Source: Apostichopus japonicus
Lineage: Eukaryota; Echinodermata; Holothuroidea; Aspidochirotida; Stichopodidae
DNA: 64,000 nucleotides
Direction: 5' to 3'
Assembly: GCF_037975245.1 (NCBI RefSeq)
Contig: NC_092576.1
Span: 7,148,501 to 7,212,500 of the forward strand
Shown here: positions 63,647-64,000 of the stretch, one piece after another
Layout: the number at the start of each line of letters is the position of its first letter
Numbering within the stretch: position 1 is the first letter of the stretch
Notes under the pieces: generated by a model
The model's database searches: none
What the model saw: the letters and a program-made list of their open reading frames with translations, nothing else
What the model was told of the DNA's origin: nothing
Translations under genes and position numbers: made by a program

Positions 63647-64000
<354 letters not shown>

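Overview
The window looks like AT-rich nuclear DNA of a marine invertebrate deuterostome. An echinoderm, perhaps a sea cucumber, is my best guess, from gene style and repeat content only. Genes are split into short exons with GT-AG introns. Long (TA)n tracts, non-LTR retrotransposon remnants, a tRNA-derived SINE and many G-rich repeats fill the rest. Nothing is prokaryotic.

The core is a tandem cluster of three paralogous receptor genes, all on the minus strand. Gene C (60009 to about 47418) and gene A (24331 to 12149) can each be read almost exon by exon: a signal peptide plus five immunoglobulin-like domains, one transmembrane helix, a complete tyrosine-kinase fold and a short tail with tyrosines. 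Coding phases close across the exons of A, giving about 944 residues. Gene C gives about 947 residues, with one doubtful acceptor at the last exon. Gene B (36061 to 29873) has the same plan but is eroded: two intact Ig exons, one decayed Ig exon, a frameshift and stop in the first kinase exon, and no visible end of the C-lobe. In all three the kinase keeps the beta3 Lys and the Asp of the DFG position, but has lost the HRD Asp, the catalytic-loop Asn, the glycine-loop pattern and the DFG Gly. They are therefore predicted transmembrane pseudokinases.

Layout: 9-1710 (with an upstream exon at 2935-2997) is a broken transposase-like gene, with CRE-like sites near 4.1 kb. 6.9-8.0 kb is an L1/Tx1-like LINE fragment. 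12.1-24.3 kb is gene A. 24.6-29.8 kb is repeats. 29.9-36.1 kb is gene B. 37284-44822 is a 7.5-kb insertion with terminal inverted repeats flanked by TTAA, which carries a CR1/L2-type LINE. 44.8-47.3 kb is flank homologous to 61.5-63.6 kb. 47.4-60.0 kb is gene C. The window ends in a GATA/GACA tetranucleotide array.

The three receptors probably arose by tandem duplication of a unit of gene plus upstream flank. Ectodomains of A and C are most alike, whereas kinase exons of A and B are most alike, so exon shuffling or gene conversion has mixed them. A 25-nt microexon between the transmembrane and kinase exons is preserved in all three but would break the reading frame if used alone. This is a candidate splice switch between signalling and kinase-less receptor forms.
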